DNA from: Kitasatospora viridis
GTDB taxonomy: Bacteria; Actinomycetota; Actinomycetes; Streptomycetales; Streptomycetaceae
DNA length: 64,000 nt
Assembly (NCBI RefSeq): GCF_007829815.1
Contig: NZ_VIWT01000003.1
Location: 651,009 to 715,008 of the forward strand
Direction of reading: 5' to 3'
Part shown: positions 32,847 to 41,618 of the stretch, in pieces
Layout: every line of letters begins with the position of its first letter
How positions within the stretch are numbered: the first letter of the stretch is position 1
Notes under the pieces: model-generated
Told to the model about the DNA's origin: nothing
What the model saw: only the letters and a program-made list of their open reading frames with translations
Databases searched by the model: none
Program-made: the position numbers and the translations under genes

Positions 32847-33371
32847 ATGTCACTCGGACACACCATCCTGGGCCTCCTGGAGACCCAGCCCCGGCACGGC
32901 TACGACCTGAAGCGTGCCTACGACGAGCAGTTCGGCAAGGCCCGGGCGCTGCCCTACGGCCAGGTGTACGCCACCCTCTCCCGGCTGCTGAAGAACGGCC
33001 TGGTCGAGGTGGAGGGCACGGAGGCCGGCGAGGGCCCGGAACGCAAGCGGTACGTGATCACCGACGCCGGGATCACCGACGTGGCCCGCTGGCTCGCCGA
33101 ACCCGAGCAGCCCAGCTCCTACCTGCAGAGCACCCTGTACACCAAGGTGGTGCTGGCCCTGCTCACCGGCCGGCCGGCCCGCGAGCTGCTGGACACCCAG
33201 CGCGCCGAACACCTGCGCCAGATGCGCGAGCTGACCCAGCGCAAGCTCGCCGGCGACCTCGCCGACCAGCTGCTCTGCGACCACGCGCTGTTCCACCTGG
33301 ACGCCGACCTGCGCTGGCTGGAGCTGACCGCCGCCCGCCTGGACGAGCTGGCCCGGAAGGTGCGTGGCTGA
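32847..33371 (+). CDS. PadR-family regulator
   Basis: A 174-residue PadR repressor. The winged helix begins SLGHTILGLLETQPRHGYDL, contains the hallmark LPYGQVYATLSRLLKNGLVE and ends KRYVITDAG. A helical C-terminal dimerisation region follows. It is 3 bases from an ABC ATPase gene; PadR/ABC pairs of this kind usually regulate drug or peptide export. A TATACA...TGTATA box overlaps its promoter. Confidence 0.94.
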   Translation: MSLGHTILGLLETQPRHGYDLKRAYDEQFGKARALPYGQVYATLSRLLKNGLVEVEGTEAGEGPERKRYVITDAGITDVARWLAEPEQPSSYLQSTLYTKVVLALLTGRPARELLDTQRAEHLRQMRELTQRKLAGDLADQLLCDHALFHLDADLRWLELTAARLDELARKVRG

Positions 33372-33374
33372 GCG

Positions 33375-34100
33375 ATGCCCGTCACCTCCGTGGAGAACTC
33401 CCGGCCCGCCCCCACCGCCCGCGAGGGCGCGCTGCTGGCCGGCCTCGACCTGCACAAGGCCTTCGGCCTCACCCACGCACTGGCCGGCGCCACCCTGGAC
33501 GTGCTGCCCGGCGAGCTGGTCGCGGTGCTCGGCACCTCCGGCTCCGGCAAGTCCACCCTGCTGCACTGCCTGGCCGGCCTGACCCGCCCGGACGCGGGGA
33601 CGGTGCACTACCGGGGCGAGGACCTGTGGGCCGGCTCGGACGCGGCCCGCAGCGCGCTGCGCCGCAGCGAGTTCGGCTTCGTCTTCCAGTTCGGCCAGCT
33701 GGTGCCCGAGCTGACCCTGCTGGAGAACACCGCGCTGCCGCTGCGGCTGAACGGGCTACGCCGGCGGGCCGCCGAGCAGCGGGCCGGCGAGTGGCTGGCC
33801 CGGCTGGACATCGGCGAACTGGCCGGCAAGCGGCCCGGCGAGCTCTCCGGCGGCCAGGGCCAGCGGGCCGCCGTCGCCCGCGCGCTGGTCACCGAGCCGT
33901 CCGTGGTCTTCGCCGACGAGCCCACCGGCGCGCTCGACTCGCTGCAGGGCGAGCGCGTGATGGGCCTGCTCAGCTCGGCCGCCCGGGAGAGCGGCGCGGC
34001 CGTGGTCCTGATCACCCACGACATGCGGGTGGCCGCCTACGCCGACCGCGAGGTCGTGGTCCGGGACGGCCGCACCGCGGACGGGGGCCGACTGCTGTGA
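33375..34100 (+). CDS. MacB/LolD-type ABC ATPase
   Basis: A 241-residue ATPase. Walker A GTSGSGKSTLLHC, Q-loop FQFGQLVPELT, signature ELSGGQGQRAAVARAL and Walker B VVFADEPTGALDS. The FADEPT form is typical of MacB/LolD/FtsE-like mechanotransmitters that work with FtsX-like permeases. Signature GGQGQR rather than GGQQQR is a small variation. GTGA overlap links it to the permease gene downstream. Confidence 0.95.
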   Translation: MPVTSVENSRPAPTAREGALLAGLDLHKAFGLTHALAGATLDVLPGELVAVLGTSGSGKSTLLHCLAGLTRPDAGTVHYRGEDLWAGSDAARSALRRSEFGFVFQFGQLVPELTLLENTALPLRLNGLRRRAAEQRAGEWLARLDIGELAGKRPGELSGGQGQRAAVARALVTEPSVVFADEPTGALDSLQGERVMGLLSSAARESGAAVVLITHDMRVAAYADREVVVRDGRTADGGRLL

Positions 34101-36439
34101 CGGACCGTCAGGACTCCGCTCCCCTGCTGCCCGCCGCCGTCCGCTGGTTCACCGGCCTCGCGCTGGGCCTGCGGATGGCCCTCACCGGCGGTCGGGACGC
34201 CCGGCTGCGCACCGTGCTCACCGCGATCGGCGTCGGCCTCGGGGTGGCCACCCTGCTGCTGGCCGCCTCCTTCCCGAGCGTGCGGGCGCACCGCGACGAC
34301 CGGCTGCGCGAGCAGTCCGGCGCGATGATGGCCGGCGTCCGGATCGACCCGTCGCCGCGCACCCTGCTGATGAGCGGCGTCGACACCGAGTACCACGGCA
34401 CCCGGGTGGTCGGCCGGGTGGTGCGCGCCGAGGGCCCCGCCGCCCCGGTGCCGCCCGGGCTGACCGGCTACCCGGCCCCCGGCGCGATGGCGGTCTCCCC
34501 CGCGCTGGCCCGGCTGCTCGACTCCCCGGACGGCCGGGTGCTGCGCGACCGGCTGCCCGGCCCGATCACCGGCACGATCGGCGAGAGCGGCCTGATCGGG
34601 CCCGGCGACCTGATGTTCTACCTGGGCAGCGACCAGCTCACCGCCGACAGCTCCGACGCGGTGCGCCTCGACCACTTCGCCGACCCGCTGCCGCCCAAGC
34701 CCACCGACCCGGTGCTGGTGCTGCTCACCGTCGCCGGGGTGGTGATCCTGCTCTGCCCGGTCGGCGTCTTCCTGGCCGCCGCCGTGCGGTTCGGCGGCGA
34801 GGCCCGCGACCGCCGGCTGGCCGCGCTGCGGCTGACCGGCGCGGACCGGGCCACCACCGCCCGGATCGCGGCCGGCGAGGCGCTCGGCGGGGCGGTGCTC
34901 GGCATCGCCCTCGGCGTCGGGTTCTTCCTGATCGGCCGTCAGCTGATCGAGCGGGTCACGGTCAGCGGGCTGAGCGTCTTCGCGGTGGACGTGCAGCCGC
35001 AGCCGGCGCTGGCGGCGCTCGCGCTGCTGGCCGTGCCGGTGCTCGCGGTGCTGGTCACCCTGCTGACCATGCGCCGGATCGCCGCCGAGCCGCTCGGCGT
35101 GGTGCGCGGCACCCGGACGGCGCCGCGCCGGGTCTGGTGGCGGATCGCGCTGCCCGCGCTCGGCACCGCGCTGCTGGTCTCCGAGCGGGACAAGCTCGCC
35201 GGGGTCTACGGCACCCAGGGGCTCGCGGTGCTGGTCGCCGGGCTGCTCCTGCTGCTGGTCGGCACCACCCTGCTGCTGCCGCCGCTGCTCGACCTGGCCG
35301 GGCGGGCGCTCGGCCGCCTCGGCGGCGGCCCGCCGGCCTGGCAACTGGCGCTCGGGCGGCTGCGGTTCAGCCCGGAGACGGCCACCCGGCCGGTGACCGG
35401 GATCGTGGTCACGGTGGCCGGGGCGATCGCCCTGCAGACCCTGCTCGGCGCGCTCGCCAACCAGCGCTCCGACGACCTGGCGGGCTTCACCGACCGCTCG
35501 GTGCTCAGCGTCCGGTTCCAGGACGCCAGCGGCGACCAGGCGCAGCAGTACGCCGACCGGCTGCGGGCCGGCGGCGAGGTGGCGGACGTGATCGGCTACA
35601 CCTCCTTCGGCACCGAGGCCGTCGACGACCAGAACCGGTACGTCAGCGTGACGGTGGCCGACTGCGCGACCCTGCGCACCTTCGCCCCGCTGCCGGACTG
35701 CGCGGCCGGGGACGTCTTCACCGTGCCCGGGACCGGCGCCGCGGTGACCGGGCACACCCTCGCGGTGTACGGCGGCCCGGTGACCTGGCAGCTGCCGGCG
35801 GCCCGGGCGGTGATCACCGGACCGGTCTCGCTGCCGGGCGACCACCCCGGGCGGTCACCCGTCACCACCGTGCTGGCCACCCCGCAGGCGCTGCCCGCCG
35901 CGCTGCTGCACGACCAGCAGGCCCAGCTGCAGCTGCACCCCGCGCCCGGGCTGCCGGACGCCGAGGAGCGGATCCGCACCGCCGTCACCCTGCTCGACCT
36001 GCACAACGTGCTGTACCGGCCGAGCGACCCGATGCAGGACCAGGGGTTCCTCGGCATCCGCCGGGCGCTGACCGCCGGCACGGCGGCCGTGCTCACCCTG
36101 ATCGGCGCCGGCATGCTGGTCGGCCTGCTGGAGCAGCTGCGCGACCGGCGCCGGACGCTGGCCGTGCTGACCGCCTTCGGCACCCGGCGGCGCACCCTGG
36201 CCTGGTCGCTGCTCTGGCAGAGCGTCATCCCGGTGCTGGTCGGGCTCGCGCTGGCGCTGGCGGCCGGGCTGGCGCTGGCCGCCGCGCTGCTCGGGCTGGC
36301 CCGGCTGCCGGTGGGCTTCGCCTGGCGCGACATCGGGGTGCTCACCGGCACCGGGGCCGCCGCGGTGCTCGCGGTGACGCTGCTGGGCCTGCTCCCGCTG
36401 TGGCGGCGCACGGGGGCGGCGGGCCTGCAGCACGAGTGA
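34097..36439 (+). CDS. FtsX-like ABC permease
   Basis: A 780-residue permease with two FtsX-like halves. One N-terminal helix precedes an extracellular domain (about residues 60-200), then three helices with the cytoplasmic coupling segment ARDRRLAALRLTGADRATT. A central hydrophobic pair (near 355-400) leads to a second external domain (about 455-655). The last three helices contain DRRRTLAVLTAFGTRRRTLAW. This 10-helix design is used for antibiotic sensing or export and lipoprotein release. GTG 34097 overlaps the ATPase stop. Operon with PadR and ATPase. Confidence 0.92.
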   Translation: MTDRQDSAPLLPAAVRWFTGLALGLRMALTGGRDARLRTVLTAIGVGLGVATLLLAASFPSVRAHRDDRLREQSGAMMAGVRIDPSPRTLLMSGVDTEYHGTRVVGRVVRAEGPAAPVPPGLTGYPAPGAMAVSPALARLLDSPDGRVLRDRLPGPITGTIGESGLIGPGDLMFYLGSDQLTADSSDAVRLDHFADPLPPKPTDPVLVLLTVAGVVILLCPVGVFLAAAVRFGGEARDRRLAALRLTGADRATTARIAAGEALGGAVLGIALGVGFFLIGRQLIERVTVSGLSVFAVDVQPQPALAALALLAVPVLAVLVTLLTMRRIAAEPLGVVRGTRTAPRRVWWRIALPALGTALLVSERDKLAGVYGTQGLAVLVAGLLLLLVGTTLLLPPLLDLAGRALGRLGGGPPAWQLALGRLRFSPETATRPVTGIVVTVAGAIALQTLLGALANQRSDDLAGFTDRSVLSVRFQDASGDQAQQYADRLRAGGEVADVIGYTSFGTEAVDDQNRYVSVTVADCATLRTFAPLPDCAAGDVFTVPGTGAAVTGHTLAVYGGPVTWQLPAARAVITGPVSLPGDHPGRSPVTTVLATPQALPAALLHDQQAQLQLHPAPGLPDAEERIRTAVTLLDLHNVLYRPSDPMQDQGFLGIRRALTAGTAAVLTLIGAGMLVGLLEQLRDRRRTLAVLTAFGTRRRTLAWSLLWQSVIPVLVGLALALAAGLALAAALLGLARLPVGFAWRDIGVLTGTGAAAVLAVTLLGLLPLWRRTGAAGLQHE

Positions 36440-36597
36440 CGCCCCCGTGGGGGTGAGGCACCGGTTCGGGTGAGCGGGGCGGCGCGCGGTTTCCCGTGCG
36501 CCGCCCCTCGCACGGGTGGTCGTCGGAGCGTCAGCCGCCCGGGTCGCCCTGGGCATGCCAAGCTTGACGCTCCGTCAGGACGACCCAGGAGGCCGCC

Positions 36598-37374
36598 TTG
36601 AGTCCCTTCGGCAAGCCGCCGTTCCCCGCGCCGTACCAGCAGCCGCACCCGCACGAGTACGTCCGCCGCCTCGCCCCGCTGCGCTACCGCAGCCCCGACT
36701 TCAGCCGCGGACTGCTCCGCGCCACCCTCGCCGAACTGCGCCGCCGGCGCGGGCGCCGCCGGCTCAAGGTCGTCGACCTCGCCTGCGGCTACGGGATCAA
36801 CGCCGCGCTGCTCAAGCACGGCGTCGACTTCGCCGGCCTGGCCCGGCTCTACACCTGCCCCGCCGACCCGGACGGCCCGCTGGCCCGCGACCGGGCGCAC
36901 TTCGGCGCGCGCTGGGTGGACCGCTCGCTGACCGTCGTCGGCGTGGACACCGCCGGGGCGGCCACCGACTACGGGCTGGCCAGCGGGCTGCTCGACGCCG
37001 TGGTGCGCACCGACCTGGAGCGGGCCGAACCGACCGACGCCGACCGGGAGGCCCTGGGCGGGGCCGACCTGGTGCTGGCGACCGGCGGCTTCACCACGCT
37101 CTCCCGGGTGCTCGCACTGCAGACCACCCCGCCGGCGGTGCTCGGCTGGCCGGTGTACGGGCAGCCGACCGAGGAGATCGTCAGCTGCCTGACCGCGCAC
37201 CGGCTCACCGTCACCCGGGCCGACGCGCTCCCGCGCCACCAGCGCCACTTCGCCAGCCCGACCGAGCGCGAGGCCTACCACTACGCGCTGCGCCGCCAGC
37301 GGCTGCCCGTGGCGGGCTCGCCAGCGGAGCACAGCGTGTGCGTGACGCCGCTGCTGGCGCTGCCGCAGCGGTGA
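36598..37374 (+). CDS. SAM-methyltransferase-like protein
   Basis: A 258-residue protein with a class I methyltransferase-type motif I, LKVVDLACGYGINAALLK (residues about 57-74), and an acidic strand later (GADLVLATGGFTT). The central part after it is unlike typical small-molecule methyltransferases, and a DPPY-type motif is not visible. Start TTG 36598 sits behind AGGAGGCC. No neighbour in the same operon. The methyl acceptor is unknown, and loss of catalysis is possible. Confidence 0.78.
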   Translation: MSPFGKPPFPAPYQQPHPHEYVRRLAPLRYRSPDFSRGLLRATLAELRRRRGRRRLKVVDLACGYGINAALLKHGVDFAGLARLYTCPADPDGPLARDRAHFGARWVDRSLTVVGVDTAGAATDYGLASGLLDAVVRTDLERAEPTDADREALGGADLVLATGGFTTLSRVLALQTTPPAVLGWPVYGQPTEEIVSCLTAHRLTVTRADALPRHQRHFASPTEREAYHYALRRQRLPVAGSPAEHSVCVTPLLALPQR

Positions 37375-37380
37375 GGCGGC

Positions 37381-37419
37381 CGCGCCGCCCGGCCGTCGGA
37401 CGAACGGCCGGGCGGCGCG
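37381..37419. terminator. Bidirectional stem-loop terminator
   Basis: Perfect 16-base arms CGCGCCGCCCGGCCGT (37381-37396) and its complement (37404-37419), 7-base loop, between convergent genes. Confidence 0.85.
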
Positions 37420-37423
37420 GGTG

Positions 37424-38044
37424 CTACCAGCCGCGGTGGTTCGGGGTCTCCCGGGCGACCACCCACTCCACGAACACCGCCACGCCGCCGACGGCCGCGC
37501 CCAGCAGGAGCAGCACGCCGCCGGCGGTGGCCGCCACACCGGTCTTGGTCCAGAGCAGGCCGGCGACCATCGCGAGGACCGCCCCGTTGCGCCAGTTCGC
37601 CGCCCGGTCCGCCGTCCGGGCGGCCCGGGAGGCGACCACCGGCTCCGCCGTGCGCTCCAGGGCGATGTAGTCGTTGCGCCTGGTGGTGAGGTCGGCCACG
37701 GTCGCGAACACGTTCCTCGCCAACCGGCGGCTCGGACCGCAGACGTAGCAGCTGACCTCGCCGGGAGCGGTCGCACTCGCCAGCGTCCGGCTGGTGCACT
37801 GGCCGACCGCGAGCTGGAGCCGGTGCGCGCCGGGCGGCACCTCGAAGCGCCGCGTCTCCCCGTGTCCGATGGTGCCCGCCGGCTGACCGTCCATCAGGAC
37901 CTGGTAGCGGCGGTAGCGGTCCCGGGAACCGCCCACGGCCCGGGCCAGGACGATCACCGAGGACGGCGGCGGGACCGGTCTCCCGGCACCACCGCTCCCG
38001 CCCGGTGTCCGGGCACCGTCCGCCGACCTGTTCTGCGCATCCAT
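37424..38044 (-). CDS. Membrane protein with PEGA-like domain
   Basis: A 206-residue protein. Residues about 28-80 read like a PEGA/carbohydrate-binding-like beta domain (VLMDGQPAGTIGHGETRRFE, then VPPGAHRLQLAVG). CTS and CYVC follow, and the last 60 residues form two transmembrane helices. Such proteins in streptomycetes often begin with a Pro/Gly-rich tail. Topology and job are unknown. It ends 5 bases from a strong bidirectional terminator. Confidence 0.72.
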   Translation of the reverse strand: MDAQNRSADGARTPGGSGGAGRPVPPPSSVIVLARAVGGSRDRYRRYQVLMDGQPAGTIGHGETRRFEVPPGAHRLQLAVGQCTSRTLASATAPGEVSCYVCGPSRRLARNVFATVADLTTRRNDYIALERTAEPVVASRAARTADRAANWRNGAVLAMVAGLLWTKTGVAATAGGVLLLLGAAVGGVAVFVEWVVARETPNHRGW

Positions 38045-38080
38045 CGCAGCACCACCCCCCGTTTCTCCCCGGGTGGGAGA

Positions 38081-38236
38081 CTACCCCTCCGTTTCGGCCT
38101 CCATCCGGGGGCGTCCGGCGGCGTGCCGGCCCCGGCGGGGGCGCGGGGAGCCGGCGCGGTAGCGGTTGGGGTCGGTGAGGGTGAGCACCAGGGCGAGTGC
38201 CGGCGGCACGGTCAGCAGGAGCAGGGTGAGGGTCAT
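38081..38236 (-). CDS. Small membrane protein, 51 aa
   Basis: A short gene with ATG 38236 behind AAGAGGTG. One N-terminal hydrophobic helix (TLTLLLLTVPPALALVLTL) is followed by DPNRY and an Arg/Pro-rich cytoplasmic tail. It resembles the single-helix small membrane peptides often annotated in streptomycetes. Coding is supported by the ribosome site and the membrane pattern only. Confidence 0.5.
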   Translation of the reverse strand: MTLTLLLLTVPPALALVLTLTDPNRYRAGSPRPRRGRHAAGRPRMEAETEG

Positions 38237-38502
38237 GACTGGCACCTCTTCCGATCGTGAGCGAACGGGGTGCTGGCAGTCTCGCCGGTTCGGGCGGGCC
38301 GGTAACCCCTCCTCATCCGCCCAGGCCAACCCGATCACCCGCCCCGCCCAGCACCCCTGCGACGACCGGCCGCACCGGCCCTCCCGTCCGGGTGACGACC
38401 CGTAACCCCCCGTCCGGCGGGCCACCCGCGCGCCGCCGGGGGGCGGGTCGGCGGGCGTCCTAAGCTCCCCTCGGACACGGAGAGAGGGGCGGTGGTGGAC
38501 GG
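38237..38502. other. Spacer without a recognisable gene
   Basis: This 266-base spacer between two divergent genes has a run of C-rich blocks and no convincing coding frame. It should hold the promoters of the DUF1275 gene and of the small membrane peptide. Confidence 0.4.
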
Positions 38503-39240
38503 GTGCGGGCGCTGGTGCGGGGTGCGTGGCGGACGGTGCTGCCCGGTGGGGGCGACCCGCACGGGCCGCTGCCGCCGATGCTGCTGGGGCTGACCGTGCT
38601 CAGCGGGATGATCGACGCGGTGAGCTACCTGATGCTGGGTCACGTCTTCGTGGCGAACATGACCGGCAACGTGGTCTTCCTCGGCTTCGCGCTGGCCGGC
38701 GCGCCCGGGTTCTCGATCGCCTCCTCGCTGGTCGCGCTCGCCGCCTTCGCCGCGGGCGCGTTCCTCGGCGGGCGGCTGCTCGGGCCGGTCGCGCACCGCG
38801 GGCGCGCGCTGCTGCGGGCGATCGCGGCGGAGACCGTGCTGGTGGGCGCGGCCGCGCTGGTGCTGGCGGTCGACCCGCCGGCGGCGGGCAGCTCGGACAG
38901 CTCGCGCTACCTGAGCACCGCCGTGCTGGCGCTCGCGATGGGGATCCAGAACGCGCTGGTCGCACTCGTCGCCGTCCCCGACCTGACCACCACCGTGCTG
39001 ACCCGCACGATCACCGCGGTGTTCGCCGAGTCGGGCCGCGCCGGCCGGTTCGAGGAGCGGGCCGGGCGCCAGCTGCTCTCCGTGCTGACCCTCGGCGGCG
39101 GGGCGCTGGTCGGCGCGGTGCTGGTGCGGCACACCGACCAGACCACCCCGCTGGCCGTGCCCGCCGCCCTGGCCGCGCTGCTCGCGCTCGCCGCCGCCGG
39201 CCCGGCCCGGTCCAACTCGGCCTGGACGCACCGCCCCTGA
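38503..39240 (+). CDS. DUF1275 (YoaK-like) membrane protein
   Basis: A 245-residue membrane protein with about six to seven helices. The family mark is SGMIDAVSYLMLGHVFVANM followed by TGNVVFLGFAL, plus MGIQNALVALVAVPDLTTTV with TRTITAV. The family is thought to be a transporter or small-molecule channel, with function unresolved. GTG 38503 is the start consistent with the first helix. It stands alone. Confidence 0.92.
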   Translation: MRALVRGAWRTVLPGGGDPHGPLPPMLLGLTVLSGMIDAVSYLMLGHVFVANMTGNVVFLGFALAGAPGFSIASSLVALAAFAAGAFLGGRLLGPVAHRGRALLRAIAAETVLVGAAALVLAVDPPAAGSSDSSRYLSTAVLALAMGIQNALVALVAVPDLTTTVLTRTITAVFAESGRAGRFEERAGRQLLSVLTLGGGALVGAVLVRHTDQTTPLAVPAALAALLALAAAGPARSNSAWTHRP

Positions 39241-39355
39241 CCCACCGCGCACCAACCATCCGGCGTATTCCCGGATCCGGGGTGGCCGATGTCACGCTGC
39301 GCCACCCCCCACCTACGGTGGCGTAGGTCACTTGAGATGGTGAAGCATCTCCGTC

Positions 39356-40138
39356 ATGGCTGACCAACTGGAGACCCTTGACCTCAACTCCTACGCGGCC
39401 CTCGGGGACAGCTTCACCGAGGGACTGAACGACCCCGCGCCGGACGGCGGCTTCGCCGGGTGGGCGGACCGGCTCGCCGGGCTGCTGGCGGCGGGGCGTC
39501 CGGAGGGCGAGTTCCGTTACGCCAACCTGGCCATCCGCGGTCGGCTGCTCGACCAGATCATCGCCGAGCAGCTCCCGCAGGTGCGCCGGCTGGCCCCCGA
39601 CCTGGCGACGCTGTGCGCGGGCGGCAACGACATCCTGCGCCCGGGCGCCGACCCGGACGAGGTGGCGGAGCGCTTCGAGAACGCGGTGGTGGCGCTGCGC
39701 GAGAGCGCCGGCCGGGTGCTGATCTTCACCGGGTTCGACACCCGGGGGGTGCCGCTGCTGAAGCACCTGCGCGGCAAGATCGCCACGTACAACATGCACA
39801 TGCGCGCGGTGGCCGACCGCAACGACTGCGCGGTGGCGGACCTCTGGTCGCTGCGCACGCTGCAGGACCGGCGGGCCTGGAGCGAGGACCGGCTGCACCT
39901 GTCCCCCGAGGGCCACCAGCGGGTCGCCCTGTTGGCCGCCCGCTCGCTCGGGCTGGCCACCGCGGACGACCCGGCCGAGCCGTGGCCGACCGAGCACCCG
40001 CACAGCCCGGCCGAGGTGCGCCAGGAGAACATCCAGTGGGCGCGCGAGCACCTGCTGCCGTGGGTGGGCCGGCGGCTGCGCGGGGAGTCCTCCGGCGACC
40101 ACGTCGAGGCGAAGCGCCCCGACCTGCTGCCGCTCTGA
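39356..40138 (+). CDS. SGNH/GDSL-family hydrolase
   Basis: A 260-residue SGNH hydrolase with all four blocks: GDSFTEGLND (Ser nucleophile), the Gly block in LAIRGR, GGNDI (Asn) and SEDRLHLSPEGH (the Asp-x-x-His pair). No signal peptide is seen, so it is a cytoplasmic esterase or lipase acting on an acyl or acetyl ester. ATG 39356 lacks a strong ribosome site. A perfect terminator follows. Confidence 0.93.
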   Translation: MADQLETLDLNSYAALGDSFTEGLNDPAPDGGFAGWADRLAGLLAAGRPEGEFRYANLAIRGRLLDQIIAEQLPQVRRLAPDLATLCAGGNDILRPGADPDEVAERFENAVVALRESAGRVLIFTGFDTRGVPLLKHLRGKIATYNMHMRAVADRNDCAVADLWSLRTLQDRRAWSEDRLHLSPEGHQRVALLAARSLGLATADDPAEPWPTEHPHSPAEVRQENIQWAREHLLPWVGRRLRGESSGDHVEAKRPDLLPL

Positions 40139-40154
40139 CGCACCAGCAGCACAC

Positions 40155-40191
40155 AACCGGGCCGGCCCCCGTGACGGGGGCCGGCCCGGTT
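40155..40191. terminator. Bidirectional stem-loop terminator
   Basis: Perfect 16-base arms AACCGGGCCGGCCCCC (40155-40170) and its complement (40176-40191) around GTGAC, between convergent genes. Confidence 0.88.
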
Positions 40192-40207
40192 CGTTCCCGC
40201 GGCAGGT

Positions 40208-40498
40208 TCAGCTGACCTGCCAGATCGCGCCGTGCCCGCCGATCAGCGCGACGGCCAGCACGACCAGGTCGGCCGCGCCCAGTGCCATGCCGAGCAGCGC
40301 CCGGCCGCGCCGCCCGGTGCCCCGGGCCAGCGACAGGCCGCCGAGCACCAGGGCGAGCGGGCCGAGCACCAGGTTGAAGAGCAGCAGTCCGATCAGCCCG
40401 AGCACGAAGGAGGCGACGGCCATGCCGTCGGACTCCCCGACCCGGACCCGCTCGGCCGCACCGGGCGCCACCGCCGTGGTCGTGGTCGTGGTGTCCAT
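40208..40498 (-). CDS. DUF4190 membrane protein
   Basis: A 96-residue membrane protein. After a Thr-rich start come two or three helices with the DUF4190 pattern GMAVASFVLGLIGLLLFN, LGPLALVLGGLSLARG and ALLGMALGAADLVVLAVALI. Function unknown. Its ATG overlaps the stop of the upstream 56-residue gene (ATGA), so they are coupled. The operon is divergent from a TetR gene. Confidence 0.9.
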   Translation of the reverse strand: MDTTTTTTAVAPGAAERVRVGESDGMAVASFVLGLIGLLLFNLVLGPLALVLGGLSLARGTGRRGRALLGMALGAADLVVLAVALIGGHGAIWQVS

Positions 40499-40668
40499 CA
40501 GCGGGTCACCGCCGCACGGTCGCGGCGCAGCCGGGCCAGGCCCTCGCGGGCCCCGAAGAGCAGCAGCCAGCCGCCGATCAGCGCGGCCGCGAGCAGGAAA
40601 CCGGAGAGCGGCAGGTGCGCGGCGGCACCGATCAGGACCCCGGCCAGAAGCAGCACGAAGAAGAACAT
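40498..40668 (-). CDS. Small membrane protein, 56 aa
   Basis: A small gene read from the sequence: ATG 40668 behind GAGAGGG, stop TGA at 40498-40500 overlapping the DUF4190 start. The product begins MFFFVLLLAGVLIGAAA, has a second hydrophobic helix (FLLAAALIGGWLLLF) and ends with a basic tail (REGLARLRRDRAAVTR). The two-helix, basic-tail plan and tight coupling support it as real. Function unknown. Confidence 0.72.
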   Translation of the reverse strand: MFFFVLLLAGVLIGAAAHLPLSGFLLAAALIGGWLLLFGAREGLARLRRDRAAVTR

Positions 40669-40685
40669 GACACCCTCTCAGCCTT

Positions 40686-40756
40686 TTCAGCTAACAACTG
40701 TTCGCCGACATCTCCAGCATACGCTGGCCAAAGTCGGCGAACGGTTGTTTACTGAA
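40686..40756. promoter_or_regulatory. 71-bp inverted repeat, TetR operator region
   Basis: Arms 40686-40709 and 40733-40756 pair at 21 of 24 positions, including GTTCGCCGAC against GTCGGCGAAC. A second small palindrome, CCAGC-ATAC-GCTGG (40714-40727), fills the centre. It spans the divergent promoters of the small membrane genes and TetR. Likely a tandem or looped operator. Confidence 0.75.
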
Positions 40757-40760
40757 TGAC

Positions 40761-41447
40761 GTGAGTCACACTTCCGAAGCAAGCGGCCCGACGGCACCCG
40801 AGCAGCCGAGACCCGGCGGCACCCGGCAGGCCCAGAAGGAGCAGAGCCGCCGCGCCCTGCTCGACGCCGGTCTGCGCCTGCTGGAGCACCAGAACCTGAG
40901 CAGCCTGGGCGTGCGCGAGCTGACCCGGGAGGCGGGCCTGTCCCCCGCCGGCTTCTACCGCCACTTCCGCGACCTGGACGAGCTGGGCGTGGTGCTGGTC
41001 GCCGAGTCGCTGGCCAGCCTGCACCTGATGATCCGTCGGATCCTGGCCGAGCAGGGCGAGCCGAGTGAGCTGATCGACCGGACCATCGCGGTGATCGCCC
41101 GGCACGTGCGCGAGCACCGCCCGCACATGCGCTTCCTGGCCCGCGAGCGGCACGGCGGGGTGCAGCCGGTGCGCGAGGCGATCGCGGCCGAGCTGGCCGC
41201 CTTCACCAGCGAGACCGCGGCGGCGCTCGGCGCCCTGCCGGACGGCGCGGGCTGGAGCGAGCCGGAGCTGCGGATGCTGGCGGGGCTCTACGTGGAGCAC
41301 CTGGTGGCCACGGCCGCCGCCTTCCTGGAGGCGCCGACCGGCTCGCGCGCCGCCGAACGGCGGATCGCGGCGCTGGCCCGCGACCAGCTGCGGCTGATCA
41401 GCATCGGCCGCCGCCACTGGCTCGCCGACCGGCCCGCACAAGACTGA
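40761..41447 (+). CDS. TetR-family regulator (FabR-like)
   Basis: A 228-residue TetR regulator. The HTH is LGVRELTREAGLSPAGFYRH followed by FRDLDELG, which resembles FabR-type regulators of membrane fatty-acid composition. A helical C-terminal domain follows. GTG 40761 lies 4 bases after the 71-bp palindrome, so it almost certainly represses itself and the divergent membrane genes. The effector is not known. Confidence 0.92.
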   Translation: MSHTSEASGPTAPEQPRPGGTRQAQKEQSRRALLDAGLRLLEHQNLSSLGVRELTREAGLSPAGFYRHFRDLDELGVVLVAESLASLHLMIRRILAEQGEPSELIDRTIAVIARHVREHRPHMRFLARERHGGVQPVREAIAAELAAFTSETAAALGALPDGAGWSEPELRMLAGLYVEHLVATAAAFLEAPTGSRAAERRIAALARDQLRLISIGRRHWLADRPAQD

Positions 41448-41618
41448 GCGCGCGGGGCGGGCCGGTCAGCCTGCCGCCGCGCACACCATCGGACGGGTGA
41501 CTTCCACCCCGGCGCAGTGTCCTCCCCGAGGGGCGCGCGTTGCACACGGCGTCGGTACGTACACCGGCGGTCGGCCCGTGGCAGCCGCGCCGCCGGTCCT
41601 TCGGAAGGAAGATGACCC

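Noticed and set aside
32795..34096. N-terminal extension of the FtsX permease frame
   Set aside because: The 434 codons upstream overlap PadR and the ABC ATPase; GTG 34097 overlapping the ATPase stop is the natural start.
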